44,461 bases of DNA. Origin: Streptomyces sp. SID12501. Its GTDB lineage: Bacteria > Actinomycetota > Actinomycetes > Streptomycetales > Streptomycetaceae. Location: positions 1-44,461 of the forward strand of contig NZ_JAAGLU010000054.1 in NCBI RefSeq assembly GCF_010550245.1, given 5' to 3'. Positions 7,392 to 16,241 of this stretch are shown one piece after another. The notes below the pieces were generated by a model that made no database searches, had not been told where the DNA came from, and saw only the letters and a list, made by a program, of their open reading frames with translations. Position 1 is the stretch's first letter. Each line of letters begins with the position of its first letter. Both the position numbers and the translations under genes were made by a program.

Positions 7392-9116
7392 ATGCGCCAA
7401 CCGTCCGTCAGAGCGCGCCGCGTGGCAGCGGTGTCCGTCAGCCTTGTCCTGGCCGCGGGCGCCGCCGCGTGCGGTCCGAAGGACAACGATGCCAAGGGCG
7501 CGGGGAGCGGCGACTCCACGCCGCAGAAGGGCGGCACGCTCACCGTCCTGAACTCCAACCCGCAGGACGACTTCGATCCCGCCCGGCTGTACACCTCCGG
7601 CGGCGGCAACGTCCCCTCGCTGGTCTTCCGCACGCTCACCACGCGCAACCGCGAGAGCGGGGCGGCGGGCGCGAAGGTCGTCCCCGACCTGGCCACCGAC
7701 ACCGGGCGCCCGAGCGAGAACGCGACCGTGTGGACGTACACCCTGAAGGAAGGGCTCAAGTACGAGGATGGTAGGGCGATCACCAGCGCCGACATCAAGT
7801 ACGGCGTCGAGCGTTCCTTCGCCCCCGAACTCTCCGGCGGCGCGCCCTATCTGAGGGACTGGCTGATCGGCGCCGCCGACTACCAGGGGCCCTACAAGGA
7901 CAAGGGCAAGGGCCTCGACGCGATCGAGACGCCGGACGCACGCACGATCGTCTTCCGTCTGAACAAGCCCGAGGGGGAGTTCCCCTACCTGGCCACGCAG
8001 ACGCAGTTCACGCCGGTCCCGAAGGCCAAGGACACCGGCACGAAGTACGAGGAGCACCCGATCTCGTCGGGTCCGTACAAGGTCGTCAGCAACGAGGGTG
8101 ACGGCGAGCGGCTGATCCTGGAGCGCAACACCCACTGGTCGGCGGCCACGGACGCGGAGCGCAAGGCGTACCCGGACAAGATCGACGTACGGTCCGGGCT
8201 GGACTCCTCGGTGATCAACCAGCGGCTGTCGGCGTCCCAAGGGGCGGACGCCGCGTCCGTCACCACGGACACCAATCTCGGCCCGGCCGAGCTCGCCAAG
8301 GTCGCCGGCGACAAGGAACTGGCCGCGCGCGTCGGCACCGGGCACTTCGGATACATCAACTACATAGCGTTCAACCCGAAGGTCAAGCCGTTCGACAACG
8401 TCAAGGTGCGGGAGGCGATCTCGTACGCCATCGACCGTACGAGCGTCATCAACGCGGCCGGCGGTTCGTCGCTCGCCGAGCCCGCCACCACCTATCTGCC
8501 GAACCAGAAGTCCTTCGGGTACACGCCGTACGACCATTTCCCGGCGGGTGCCTCCGGGAACCCGGCGAAAGCCAAGGAGGTGCTGAAGGAGGCCGGTTAC
8601 CCGAACGGGCTGACCGTCACCCTGACCCACTCCAACGCCAAGGACTTCGAGACCAGCCCGGAGATCGCGACCGCCGTCCAGGACGCGCTCAAGAAGGCCG
8701 GCATCACGGTGAAGCTGGACGGGCTGGAGGACAACGACTACTCCGACACGATCCACGACGTGAACAAGGAGCCCGGGTTCTTCCTCGCCCACTGGGGTGC
8801 CGACTGGCCCTCCGGCGGTCCGTTCCTCGCCCCGATCTTCGACGGCCGGCAGATCGTCAAGGACGGCGCGAACTTCAACACCGGCTTCCTCGACGACAAG
8901 TCGGTCAATGCCGAGATTGACGCGATCAACAAGTTGACCGATCTTGACGCTGCCGCCAAGAGGTGGGGTGCGCTGGACAGCAGGATCGGCGAGCAGGCGC
9001 TTACCGTGCCGCTGTTCTACCCGGTCTACAAGCGGCTGTACGGCAAGGGCGTCAAGAACATCGTGATCAGCGACTGGACGGGTGTCCTGGACATCTCCCA
9101 GGTCTCGGTGAAGTGA
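7392..9116 (+). CDS. Oligopeptide/dipeptide-type ABC substrate-binding lipoprotein
   Basis: 574-aa family 5 solute-binding protein. A signal peptide with basic n-region and hydrophobic core ends in GAAAC, with lipidated Cys27 expected. The body carries family hallmarks: GGTLTVLNSNPQDDFDPARL near the N-terminus, WTYTLKEGLKYEDGRAITSADIKYGVERSF, then VREAISYAIDR and a long C-terminal domain. It would capture peptides or similar ligands outside the cell for the two permeases that follow. ATG 7392 is used; GAGAGG lies 11 nt upstream. It is the first structural gene of an operon with gaps of 7 bp or overlaps. The ligand is unknown; nickel or opine binding cannot be excluded. Confidence 0.92.
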   Translation: MRQPSVRARRVAAVSVSLVLAAGAAACGPKDNDAKGAGSGDSTPQKGGTLTVLNSNPQDDFDPARLYTSGGGNVPSLVFRTLTTRNRESGAAGAKVVPDLATDTGRPSENATVWTYTLKEGLKYEDGRAITSADIKYGVERSFAPELSGGAPYLRDWLIGAADYQGPYKDKGKGLDAIETPDARTIVFRLNKPEGEFPYLATQTQFTPVPKAKDTGTKYEEHPISSGPYKVVSNEGDGERLILERNTHWSAATDAERKAYPDKIDVRSGLDSSVINQRLSASQGADAASVTTDTNLGPAELAKVAGDKELAARVGTGHFGYINYIAFNPKVKPFDNVKVREAISYAIDRTSVINAAGGSSLAEPATTYLPNQKSFGYTPYDHFPAGASGNPAKAKEVLKEAGYPNGLTVTLTHSNAKDFETSPEIATAVQDALKKAGITVKLDGLEDNDYSDTIHDVNKEPGFFLAHWGADWPSGGPFLAPIFDGRQIVKDGANFNTGFLDDKSVNAEIDAINKLTDLDAAAKRWGALDSRIGEQALTVPLFYPVYKRLYGKGVKNIVISDWTGVLDISQVSVK

Positions 9117-9123
9117 CCACACC

Positions 9124-10206
9124 GTGAGCGAGGTCCTTCTCGCCTCCCAGGCCGCCGGGACGGGTACGACACCCGTCCCGGCGGCCTCGGGGGCCCGTCA
9201 GTTCTGGCGGCGACTGCGTGCGCAGCGCGCCGCCCTCGTCGCGGCGGCCGTCGTCGCGCTGCTCGTCCTGGTCGCGCTCGCCGCGCCGTTGCTCACCGCG
9301 ATCGCCGGCCAGGACCCGACCACCTACCACCCCGACCTCGTCGACTCCGCGCGCGGAGGCGTCCCGACCGGTTCCCTCGGCGGGATCAGCGGCGACCACT
9401 GGCTCGGTGTCGAACCGCAGACGGGGCGCGATCTGTTCGCCCGGCTCGTCTACGGGGCCCGGGTCTCGCTGGGCGTCGCGCTCGCGGCGACCCTCGTCCA
9501 GGTGTTGATCGGCGTCGTGGTGGGCATCGCGTCTGCCCTGGGCAGCCAATGGGTTGATCAACTGTTGAGCCGTCTCACCGATGTCATCATCGCCCTGCCC
9601 CTCATGATCATGTCGCTGGCTCTGCTGGCGATCGTGCCCGGCAGCTTCCCGCGGCCCGTTCTCGTCGCCCTCGTCATCGGGCTGATCGCCTGGGGCGGGA
9701 TCGCGAAGATCGTGCGCGCCCAGACGCTCACCCTCAAGCAACTCGACCATGTGGCCGCGGCCCGGCTCAGCGGCTGGGGTTCCTGGCGGATCGCCCGCCG
9801 CGAACTGCTGCCCGGCCTCGCCGCGCCCGTCATCACGTACGCCGCGCTCCTCGTCCCGTCGAACATCACGGTCGAGGCCGCCCTGTCCTTCCTCGGCGTC
9901 GGGGTGAAGCCTCCGACGCCCTCCTGGGGGCAGATGATCACCGCCGCCGACGTCTGGTACCAGGCGGCACCGCAGTACCTGCTGCTGCCCGCGGGCGCCC
10001 TCTTCGTGACCGTCCTCGCCCTCACCGTCCTCGGCGACGGCATCCGCACCGCCCTCGACCCGCGCGCGGCCTCACGCCTGCGCATCGGCACGGGCCGCAG
10101 GCACGAGGCCAAGGCCGGGGCTGTCGGGACGGTCGCGGCCGTCGCGGCCGTCGCGGTGGAGAAGACCGAGGCCACAGCGGAGGAGAAGAAGGGGGCCGGC
10201 GCATGA
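9124..10206 (+). CDS. ABC transporter permease, DppC/OppC-like
   Basis: 360-aa integral membrane subunit. After a short cytoplasmic N-terminus it has a first helix (about 38-60), a periplasm-side loop, and then a five-helix core. The EAA loop that docks the ATPase is EAALSFLGVGVKPPTPSWGQ. The C-terminal tail is Ala/Val/Glu-rich and partly built from tandem GTCGCGGCC units at about 10132-10155, probably a non-essential extension. GTG 9124 lies 7 bp after the binding-protein gene. The stop overlaps the next ATG (ATGA), so the permeases are translationally coupled. DppC comes before DppB here, the reverse of the usual order. Confidence 0.92.
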   Translation: MSEVLLASQAAGTGTTPVPAASGARQFWRRLRAQRAALVAAAVVALLVLVALAAPLLTAIAGQDPTTYHPDLVDSARGGVPTGSLGGISGDHWLGVEPQTGRDLFARLVYGARVSLGVALAATLVQVLIGVVVGIASALGSQWVDQLLSRLTDVIIALPLMIMSLALLAIVPGSFPRPVLVALVIGLIAWGGIAKIVRAQTLTLKQLDHVAAARLSGWGSWRIARRELLPGLAAPVITYAALLVPSNITVEAALSFLGVGVKPPTPSWGQMITAADVWYQAAPQYLLLPAGALFVTVLALTVLGDGIRTALDPRAASRLRIGTGRRHEAKAGAVGTVAAVAAVAVEKTEATAEEKKGAGA

Positions 10207-11207
10207 ACATCTCCGGTTTCGGCGGGTTCGTCGGCCGTCGGATCGTCGGCGCGATCGTCACCCTCTTCGCCATCTCGGTGATCATCTACGTCGTCTTCTA
10301 CGTCGCCCCCGGCAACGTCGCCCAGATCACCTGCGGCCCGCGCTGTTCCCCCGCCCAGGTGCACCAGGTCGCCGAGCAACTTCGCCTCGACGACCCGCTG
10401 TACCTGCGCTACTGGCACTTCCTTCAGGGCATCTTCGCCGGCCAGGACTACTCGACCGGTACGTCCGTCGAGCACTGCTCGGCGCCCTGCCTCGGCCTCT
10501 CGTACCAGAGCGACCAGCAGGTCACCGAGCTGATCCTGGCGAAACTGCCGGTCACCGGTTCGCTCGCGCTCGGCGCGATGGTGCTGTGGCTGCTCATCGG
10601 CGTCGGCACCGGAGTGCTCTCGGCCTGGCGGCGCGGCCGGCCCACCGAGCGCCTGCTGACCGGGCTCACACTGGCGGGCACGGCCACGCCCGTCTTCGTC
10701 ATCGGCCTGATCCTGATGATCGTCGTCTGCGGCCAGCTGGAGCTGCTGCCGTTCCCGCAGTACGTGCCCTTCGCCGACGACCCCGAGCAGTGGGCCTGGA
10801 ACCTGGTGCTGCCCTGGCTGTCGCTGGCCCTCATCGAGTCCGCCAAGTACGCCCGCCTGACCAGGGCGTCGATGCTGGAGACGCTCGCCGAGGACCACGT
10901 ACGCACCTTCCGCGCGTACGGCGTCGGGGAGCCGTCGATCATCGGGCGGCACGCGCTGCGCGGGGCGGTGGCGCCCCTGATCGCGCTGACCGCCACGGAC
11001 TTCGGGTCGATGTTCGGCGGCGCGGTGCTCACCGAGACGCTCTTCGGGCTGCCCGGAATCGGACGCGAACTCGTCGAGGCGGTCAAGGTCGTCGACCTGC
11101 CGGTGGTCGTCGGCATGGTCCTGGTCACCGGTTTCTTTGTGGTCATCGCCAACGCCGTCGCGGATGTCCTGTACGCGGTGGCCGATCGACGGGTGGTGCT
11201 CGTATGA
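10203..11207 (+). CDS. ABC transporter permease, DppB/OppB-like
   Basis: 334-aa integral membrane subunit. It opens with a helix (GAIVTLFAISVIIYVVFYVAP), followed by an extracellular segment with the characteristic LRLDDPLYLRYWHFL. The EAA-type loop is seen as HALRGAVAPLIALTATDFG, with GLPGIGRELVEAVKVVDLP following. The extracellular loop contains two cysteine pairs, CGPRC and CSAPC, which could form disulfides. Its ATG overlaps the preceding stop by 4 bp, and its own stop overlaps the ATPase start (ATGA again), consistent with stoichiometric synthesis. Confidence 0.92.
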   Translation: MNISGFGGFVGRRIVGAIVTLFAISVIIYVVFYVAPGNVAQITCGPRCSPAQVHQVAEQLRLDDPLYLRYWHFLQGIFAGQDYSTGTSVEHCSAPCLGLSYQSDQQVTELILAKLPVTGSLALGAMVLWLLIGVGTGVLSAWRRGRPTERLLTGLTLAGTATPVFVIGLILMIVVCGQLELLPFPQYVPFADDPEQWAWNLVLPWLSLALIESAKYARLTRASMLETLAEDHVRTFRAYGVGEPSIIGRHALRGAVAPLIALTATDFGSMFGGAVLTETLFGLPGIGRELVEAVKVVDLPVVVGMVLVTGFFVVIANAVADVLYAVADRRVVLV

Positions 11208-12862
11208 GCTTGGACAAGGCCTCAATTGAGGTCCCGGTGGAGAGCGCGGAGACCACGGAGACCAGAGCGCTGGTGGAGGTCGACGGGCTGACGGTCGCCT
11301 TCGGCTCCCTGCGGGCCGTGGACGGGCTGTCGTTCCGGCTCGCGAAGGGCGCCGCGCTGGGCCTGGTCGGCGAGTCCGGGTCCGGCAAGTCCACGGTCGC
11401 GTCCGCCCTGCTGGGGCTGCACCGCGGTACGGGAGCGGAGGTCGGCGGCACGATCCGGGTCGCCGGAACCGACGTACAGCAGGCGTCCGAGGCCGGACTG
11501 CGGCGGCTGCGCGGGGCGAATGCGGCGATGGTCTTCCAGGACCCGCTCTCCTCCCTCGACCCGTACTACGCGGTGGGCGACCAGATCGCCGAGGTGTACC
11601 GGGTGCACACCAAGGCGTCCAGGCGGGCCGCACGCGCGCGTGCCGTCGAGGTACTGGACCGGGTCGGAATCCCGGACGCGGAACGGCGGTCGCGGTCCCG
11701 GCCGCACGAGTTCAGCGGCGGGATGCGCCAGCGCGCGCTGATCGCCATGGCTCTCGCATGCGAGCCCGACCTGCTGATCGCCGACGAGCCGACGACCGCG
11801 CTGGACGTGACCGTCCAGGCCCAGATCCTCGACCTGCTGCACACGCTGCGCGAGGAGACCGGCATGGGCCTGCTGCTCGTCACGCACGACGTGGGCGTCG
11901 CGGCGGAGAGCGTCGACCACGTGCTGGTGATGCGGCACGGGCGCGCCGTCGAACACGGCCCGGTCGCCGCCGTACTGGGGGCGCCCGCCCAGGCGTACAC
12001 CCGCGAACTGCTCGCCGCGGTACCGCGCGTGGACGCGAGGCGGGTCCCCGGGGGAGCCTCCGGCTCCGAGGAGGTCGTGCTGGAGGCCGTCGGTCTGCGG
12101 CGCGAGTTCGGGCGCGGGAAGCGGGCGTTCACGGCCGTGGACGACGTGTCGCTGACCGTGCGCCGGGGCGAGACCCTCGGGATCGTCGGCGAGAGCGGCA
12201 GCGGCAAGACGACGCTCGGGCGGATGCTGGTCGGGCTGCTGGAGCCGACGGCCGGCGAGGTGCGCTACGAGGGGCGCGTGCGGTCCGGGGTCGGCCCGGC
12301 CGTGCAGATGGTCTTCCAGGACCCGGTCTCCTCCCTCAACCCCCGCCGCAGCGTCGGCGAGTCGATCGCCGACCCGCTGCGGGCGCGCGGCGAGAGGGAC
12401 GAGGGGCGTGTCCGGGGGCGGGTGGGTGAGCTGCTGGAGCGTGTCGGGCTCGATCCGGCGCACTTCGACCGCTATCCGCACGAGTTCAGCGGCGGCCAGC
12501 GCCAACGTGTGGGCATCGCACGGGCGCTGGCCGCCGAACCCCGCGTCATCGTCTGCGACGAGCCGGTCTCGGCGCTCGACGTCACGACCCAGGCCCAGGT
12601 GGTCGCCCTGCTCGGCGAGTTGCAGCGCGAACTCGGTCTCGCGCTGGTGTTCGTCGCCCACGACCTCGCCGTCGTACGCCAGGTCAGCGACCGCGTCGCG
12701 GTGATGCGACGGGGACGGATCGTCGAGTCCGGCCCCGCCGACGAGGTGTACGACAATCCACGGAACCCGTACACCCGGCAGCTGCTGGCCGCCGTACCCG
12801 CTCTCGACCCGGATGTCGCGGCCCGGCGCCGCACCGCCCGCCAGGAGTTGACCTGGGCGTGA
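11204..12862 (+). CDS. Fused ABC transporter ATPase (DppD-DppF type)
   Basis: 552-aa protein holding both nucleotide-binding domains of the transporter in one chain. Domain 1 has Walker A GESGSGKST, signature FSGGMRQR, and Walker B LLIADEPTTALD. Domain 2 has GESGSGKTT, FSGGQRQR, and VIVCDEPVSALD. Each domain ends with the oligopeptide-ABC C-terminal motif (AQAYTRELLAAVPRVD and NPYTRQLLAAVPALD). All catalytic motifs are intact, so both sites should hydrolyse ATP. The ATG at 11204 overlaps the permease stop. It is the last gene of the operon; a 15-bp hairpin follows 95 bp later. Confidence 0.94.
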   Translation: MSLDKASIEVPVESAETTETRALVEVDGLTVAFGSLRAVDGLSFRLAKGAALGLVGESGSGKSTVASALLGLHRGTGAEVGGTIRVAGTDVQQASEAGLRRLRGANAAMVFQDPLSSLDPYYAVGDQIAEVYRVHTKASRRAARARAVEVLDRVGIPDAERRSRSRPHEFSGGMRQRALIAMALACEPDLLIADEPTTALDVTVQAQILDLLHTLREETGMGLLLVTHDVGVAAESVDHVLVMRHGRAVEHGPVAAVLGAPAQAYTRELLAAVPRVDARRVPGGASGSEEVVLEAVGLRREFGRGKRAFTAVDDVSLTVRRGETLGIVGESGSGKTTLGRMLVGLLEPTAGEVRYEGRVRSGVGPAVQMVFQDPVSSLNPRRSVGESIADPLRARGERDEGRVRGRVGELLERVGLDPAHFDRYPHEFSGGQRQRVGIARALAAEPRVIVCDEPVSALDVTTQAQVVALLGELQRELGLALVFVAHDLAVVRQVSDRVAVMRRGRIVESGPADEVYDNPRNPYTRQLLAAVPALDPDVAARRRTARQELTWA

Positions 12863-12956
12863 CCGCACAGGCGTTCGTAACCATGCGTGTGTGAATGATC
12901 TCTTAGCGCGACAGAACGCCAACCGCACGGGAAAGTTACGACCGTTCACCCCTTTT

Positions 12957-12990
12957 GGTGGTGCGACGGACAACCGTCCGTCGCACCACC
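12957..12990 (+). terminator. U-less hairpin terminator of the ABC operon
   Basis: A perfect 15-bp inverted repeat (12957-12971 with 12976-12990, GGTGGTGCGACGGAC and complement) closes on the loop AACC. It lies between the ABC operon and the polysaccharide genes. No T-run follows, as is common in Streptomyces. Confidence 0.65.
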
Positions 12991-13070
12991 GTCATGTCCG
13001 CATACGTTCGTCCCGCTGCGAGCCGCCGGGTCAACGGTGGCTCCCCATACGGGAGATCGGGGGTGTACTC

Positions 13071-14795
13071 GTGCGCATCGGACTGCTGACGGAGGGTGGC
13101 TATCCGTATGTGAGCGGTGACGCCAGACTCTGGTGCGACCGGCTCGTGCGCGGGCTCGACGGACACGAGTTCGACATCTATGCGCTCAGTCGCAGTGAGC
13201 GGCAGGAGGACGAGGGCTGGATCGAACTGCCGCCGCAGGTCAGCCGGGTCCGGACCGCCCCGCTGTGGACGGCCGAGGATGACGGAGTGGCCTACGGCCG
13301 CCGTGCACGGCGGCGATTCGCCGAGGCCTACGGAGAGTTGGCCGCGGCCCTGTGCGGCGGACCCGACGCGGGGAACGCGTCGGGCGGATCGGACCCGTCC
13401 ACCACTGAGGCGGACCGTTTCGGCAGTGCGCTGTACGGGCTCGCCGAACTCGCCCGGGACGAGGGCGGCCTGGTGGGAGCGCTCCGCTCCGAAGCCGCCG
13501 TACGCGCTCTGGAGCGCGCCTGTCGTGCGCCCGGCGTGCAGGGAGCGGCGCGCGAGGCGCGCGTCCCGGACCTGCTCGCCGTCGCCGCGCACCTGGAACG
13601 CGCTCTGCGCCCCCTCTCGCTCGACTGGTACGAGGACGACGGGCTCGGCTCGGTCGACCTCTGCCATGCCGCGGCCGGTGGCCCGGCGGCGCTCCCCGGA
13701 CTGCTCGCCCACCACTTCTCCGACGTACCCCTGCTGGTCACCGAGTACGGGGTCCCGCTGCGGGCGCACTACCTGGCCTCGGGCACGGACGGCAGCGCCC
13801 CGGCCGTACGGTCCCTGCTCGCGGCCTTCCACGGCAGGCTGGCCTCGGAGGTCTACCGGCGGGCCGCGCTCGTCACCCCCGGCAACACGCACACCCGCCG
13901 CTGGCAGGAGAGATGCGGGGCCGACCGGGAGAAGCTGCGGACCGTGTACCCCGGCATGGAGGCGTCCCACTTCGCGGAAGCGGGCGAGTCGCCGGAGACC
14001 GCGGACCCCGACACGCTGATCTGGGTCGGCCGCATCGAGCCCGCCAAGGACCTGATCTCCCTCCTGCACGCCTTCGCGGAGGTCCGCAAGGAGGAACCGA
14101 AGACCCGCCTGCGCATCATCGGCGCGGCGGCGGGAGCCGAGAGTGAGGCGTACCTCGGCCACTGCCGGGCGCTGGCCGCGCAGCTCTTCCCCGACGAGGC
14201 CGAGGGTATTCACGCGGTCGGAGACAACCCGGTGTCCTTCGAGGAGATCGGCGGCCCGGAGGCGCCGACGCTCGCGGAGGCGTACGCGGTCGGCGCGGTC
14301 GTCGTCCTGTCGAGCGTGGTCGAGGGCTTCCCGATCAGCCTGGTCGAGGCCATGTTCTGCGGCCGGGCGACCGTGTCGACGGACGTGGGCGCGGTGGTCG
14401 AGATCATCGGCGGTACGGGGCTCGTGGTGCCCCCGCGCAACCCGCGGGCGCTCGCGGAGGCGTGCGTGGCGCTGCTGCGCGACCCGGCGCGCCGCGAACG
14501 CCTGGGCGCCGCCGCACGCGCCCGTGCCCTCGAACTGTTCACCGTCGAGCAGAACGTCGAGGCATTTCACGGCATTTACCTGGAGGTCGTCTCGCGCTGC
14601 CCCGTCCACAAGGTGGTCCTCGACCACGCCGGTGAACCGCTCCCGTTCGCCGTCCCGGCGGAGGCACACGTCCCCGGCCGCTGGACGCATGCCGACATAC
14701 GAGTGGTGGCCCGGGGCGGGCCCAGCTGGGCGACAGGACGCGCTTCCGCACCGGTACAGGCGACCCCCGTACCCGCCGGGGAGGGCGCGCGATGA
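13071..14795 (+). CDS. PelF-like GT4 glycosyltransferase (DUF3492 N-terminus)
   Basis: 574-aa cytoplasmic GT-B glycosyltransferase. The N-terminus VRIGLLTEGGYPYVSGDARL is the signature of the PelF/DUF3492 domain (bacterial Pel polysaccharide polymerase and relatives). The C-terminal GT4 half has IWVGRIEPAKDLISLLHAF and the donor-binding EGFPISLVEA (E-x7-E), then STDVGAVVEIIGGTGLVVPP. It would transfer an NDP-sugar, probably an N-acetylhexosamine by analogy with PelF. GTG 13071 is in frame behind GGGGGT; upstream in-frame sequence is not conserved-looking. It heads a tight operon; its stop overlaps the next start by 4 bp. Confidence 0.88.
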   Translation: MRIGLLTEGGYPYVSGDARLWCDRLVRGLDGHEFDIYALSRSERQEDEGWIELPPQVSRVRTAPLWTAEDDGVAYGRRARRRFAEAYGELAAALCGGPDAGNASGGSDPSTTEADRFGSALYGLAELARDEGGLVGALRSEAAVRALERACRAPGVQGAAREARVPDLLAVAAHLERALRPLSLDWYEDDGLGSVDLCHAAAGGPAALPGLLAHHFSDVPLLVTEYGVPLRAHYLASGTDGSAPAVRSLLAAFHGRLASEVYRRAALVTPGNTHTRRWQERCGADREKLRTVYPGMEASHFAEAGESPETADPDTLIWVGRIEPAKDLISLLHAFAEVRKEEPKTRLRIIGAAAGAESEAYLGHCRALAAQLFPDEAEGIHAVGDNPVSFEEIGGPEAPTLAEAYAVGAVVVLSSVVEGFPISLVEAMFCGRATVSTDVGAVVEIIGGTGLVVPPRNPRALAEACVALLRDPARRERLGAAARARALELFTVEQNVEAFHGIYLEVVSRCPVHKVVLDHAGEPLPFAVPAEAHVPGRWTHADIRVVARGGPSWATGRASAPVQATPVPAGEGAR

Positions 14796-16090
14796 GCGAG
14801 CTGGGAGAACTGGACCGCCCGGGGGCACCGAACAGCCCCGCAGCCTGGGACGAACACCCGGAGGAGTGGCTCACGGGCGCCGCGGAGACGAACGTACGGG
14901 ACACGGACACGGACACGGACAGGGAGACGGAGACGGAGACGACGCGGACACAGTCACAGGCCACCGCGCCCTCCACCCGTACCGCGCGCCGAGGGACCGG
15001 GGACCCCGTGAAGGCGCTCATGCACCGACACCGTGAGCTGTGCCGGCGTGCGGTGGACCCCCTGGAGATCGCCGCCGGCCTGGAGGCCCACGGCGTGACC
15101 GACCGGACGGCCGCACGCTTCCGCCACCGGGACGTGTTCTCCCTGGCCGAGGAGATGTACGCCCGGGTCTCCCGGGACACGGAATCGGCACTGAGGGCCA
15201 CCCCGCCGCCCGTACCCCGCGTACGGGCCGACTGGGTCCTGCTCTCCCTGCTCCCCGGCGCCCTGTGCGCGGCGACGGTGACGGGCCTGCACCTCACCGA
15301 GGGCCGGGTCCGGCTGGCTGTGGCGACGCTGGGTGCCCTGGCCGTGGCGCTGGCCGTACGCGCGGCACTGGGCCGGGGGCCACTGGGCCCCAGATCCCAC
15401 CCGGCGCCCCCCGGCACATACTCGAGCCACACCCCGGGCTCCACGCGTGCGTGGACCTACTGGCTCCTCGCGTACGCGCTCCTGGGCGACGACCTGCTCA
15501 CCGCCGCGCTGACCGGCGGCCCCGACGGATTCCAGGCCGCCGTCCGCGACCTGTCCACCGCCCCTGTCATGGCCCTCACCCTGGCCTGCGCACCGGCTGC
15601 CTGGTGCGCCCACCTCTTCGCGGCGGGAGCCCGTCGCAAACTGGCCGCCAGTCGTGGCCTGGCGGACTTCACGGCAGCCGTGAAACCCCTCCTCCTGGGC
15701 GCGTTCGCTCTGTTCCTCTGCACGTCGGCGGCGCTCGTGGCGATCTCCGCGACGGTCCTGCGTGAACCGGCGGCCTACGCCACGACCGTCAGCCTGGGCG
15801 CCCTGCTCCTCCTGGCCCGCCTCCTCACTGCACACGGCTTCACCCACGCCCCGGCGGTGGTCCTCGGCGCGGCAGCCGCGACGGAGGCGGTGGCCCTGGC
15901 CACCGCCTCCGCGTCCCACCTCCCCGGCTGCGCCTCCCTGGCCGTCCCGGTGGACGCGGTCGCGGCCGCCTGGAGTCCGGCAGGCATCCAGGCCGCGGCC
16001 TGCTCGGTGGCCGCCCTGATCCTCCTGCTCCACGCCACCCGAACGCTGACCAGAGCGTCGGCCCACGCGATGCCGGGTGAGCCCGGATGA
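14792..16090 (+). CDS. Polytopic membrane protein of the polysaccharide locus
   Basis: 432-aa protein. The cytoplasmic N-terminus (1-145) has an Asp/Glu/Thr repeat tract (about 36-50) and a conserved-looking helical segment (VKALMHRHRELCRRAVDPLE, continuing to RDVFSLAEEMYARV). About eight transmembrane helices follow from residue 150 to the C-terminus. The ATGA overlap with the glycosyltransferase ties its synthesis to it. Its place suggests a role in exporting or assembling the polymer, comparable in position to PelG, but I see no clear PelG or flippase signature. Function is inferred from context only. Confidence 0.78.
   Translation: MSELGELDRPGAPNSPAAWDEHPEEWLTGAAETNVRDTDTDTDRETETETTRTQSQATAPSTRTARRGTGDPVKALMHRHRELCRRAVDPLEIAAGLEAHGVTDRTAARFRHRDVFSLAEEMYARVSRDTESALRATPPPVPRVRADWVLLSLLPGALCAATVTGLHLTEGRVRLAVATLGALAVALAVRAALGRGPLGPRSHPAPPGTYSSHTPGSTRAWTYWLLAYALLGDDLLTAALTGGPDGFQAAVRDLSTAPVMALTLACAPAAWCAHLFAAGARRKLAASRGLADFTAAVKPLLLGAFALFLCTSAALVAISATVLREPAAYATTVSLGALLLLARLLTAHGFTHAPAVVLGAAAATEAVALATASASHLPGCASLAVPVDAVAAAWSPAGIQAAACSVAALILLLHATRTLTRASAHAMPGEPG
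14899..14940 (+). repeat. In-frame hexanucleotide tandem repeat
   Basis: Three GGACAC units, a variant GGACAG, then three GGAGAC units code for alternating Asp/Thr and Glu/Thr in the cytoplasmic N-terminus of the membrane protein. Because units are 6 bp, slippage would change length without breaking the frame. Confidence 0.75.
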
Positions 16091-16187
16091 CGTCCCGGAG
16101 CACGACCACGACCACGGCAGGCGACCGATTCCGCGACGCCCGGCCCTCCATCACGAACGAACCCGCAACCCCTGAAGGAGTACAGCG

Positions 16188-16241
16188 ATGATCACCTCCC
16201 GACCCGGAGCCGGAGAATCCGCCGAGGGAGCCGTCCGATGA
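16188..16241 (+). CDS. 17-residue mini-ORF coupled to the epimerase
   Basis: ATG at 16188 has a strong ribosome binding site (GAAGGAG, 16174-16180), better than that of most genes here. It encodes MITSRPGAGESAEGAVR. Its TGA (16239-16241) overlaps the epimerase ATG (16238) as ATGA. The product has no recognisable domain. It may serve only to load ribosomes onto the epimerase message, or it could be a small protein of the locus. It is real as a reading frame; translation is inferred. Confidence 0.5.
   Translation: MITSRPGAGESAEGAVR

Noticed and set aside
14899..14940. Short tandem repeats as a CRISPR array.
   Set aside because: Units are 6 bp, contiguous, inside a coding frame and lack spacers or cas genes.
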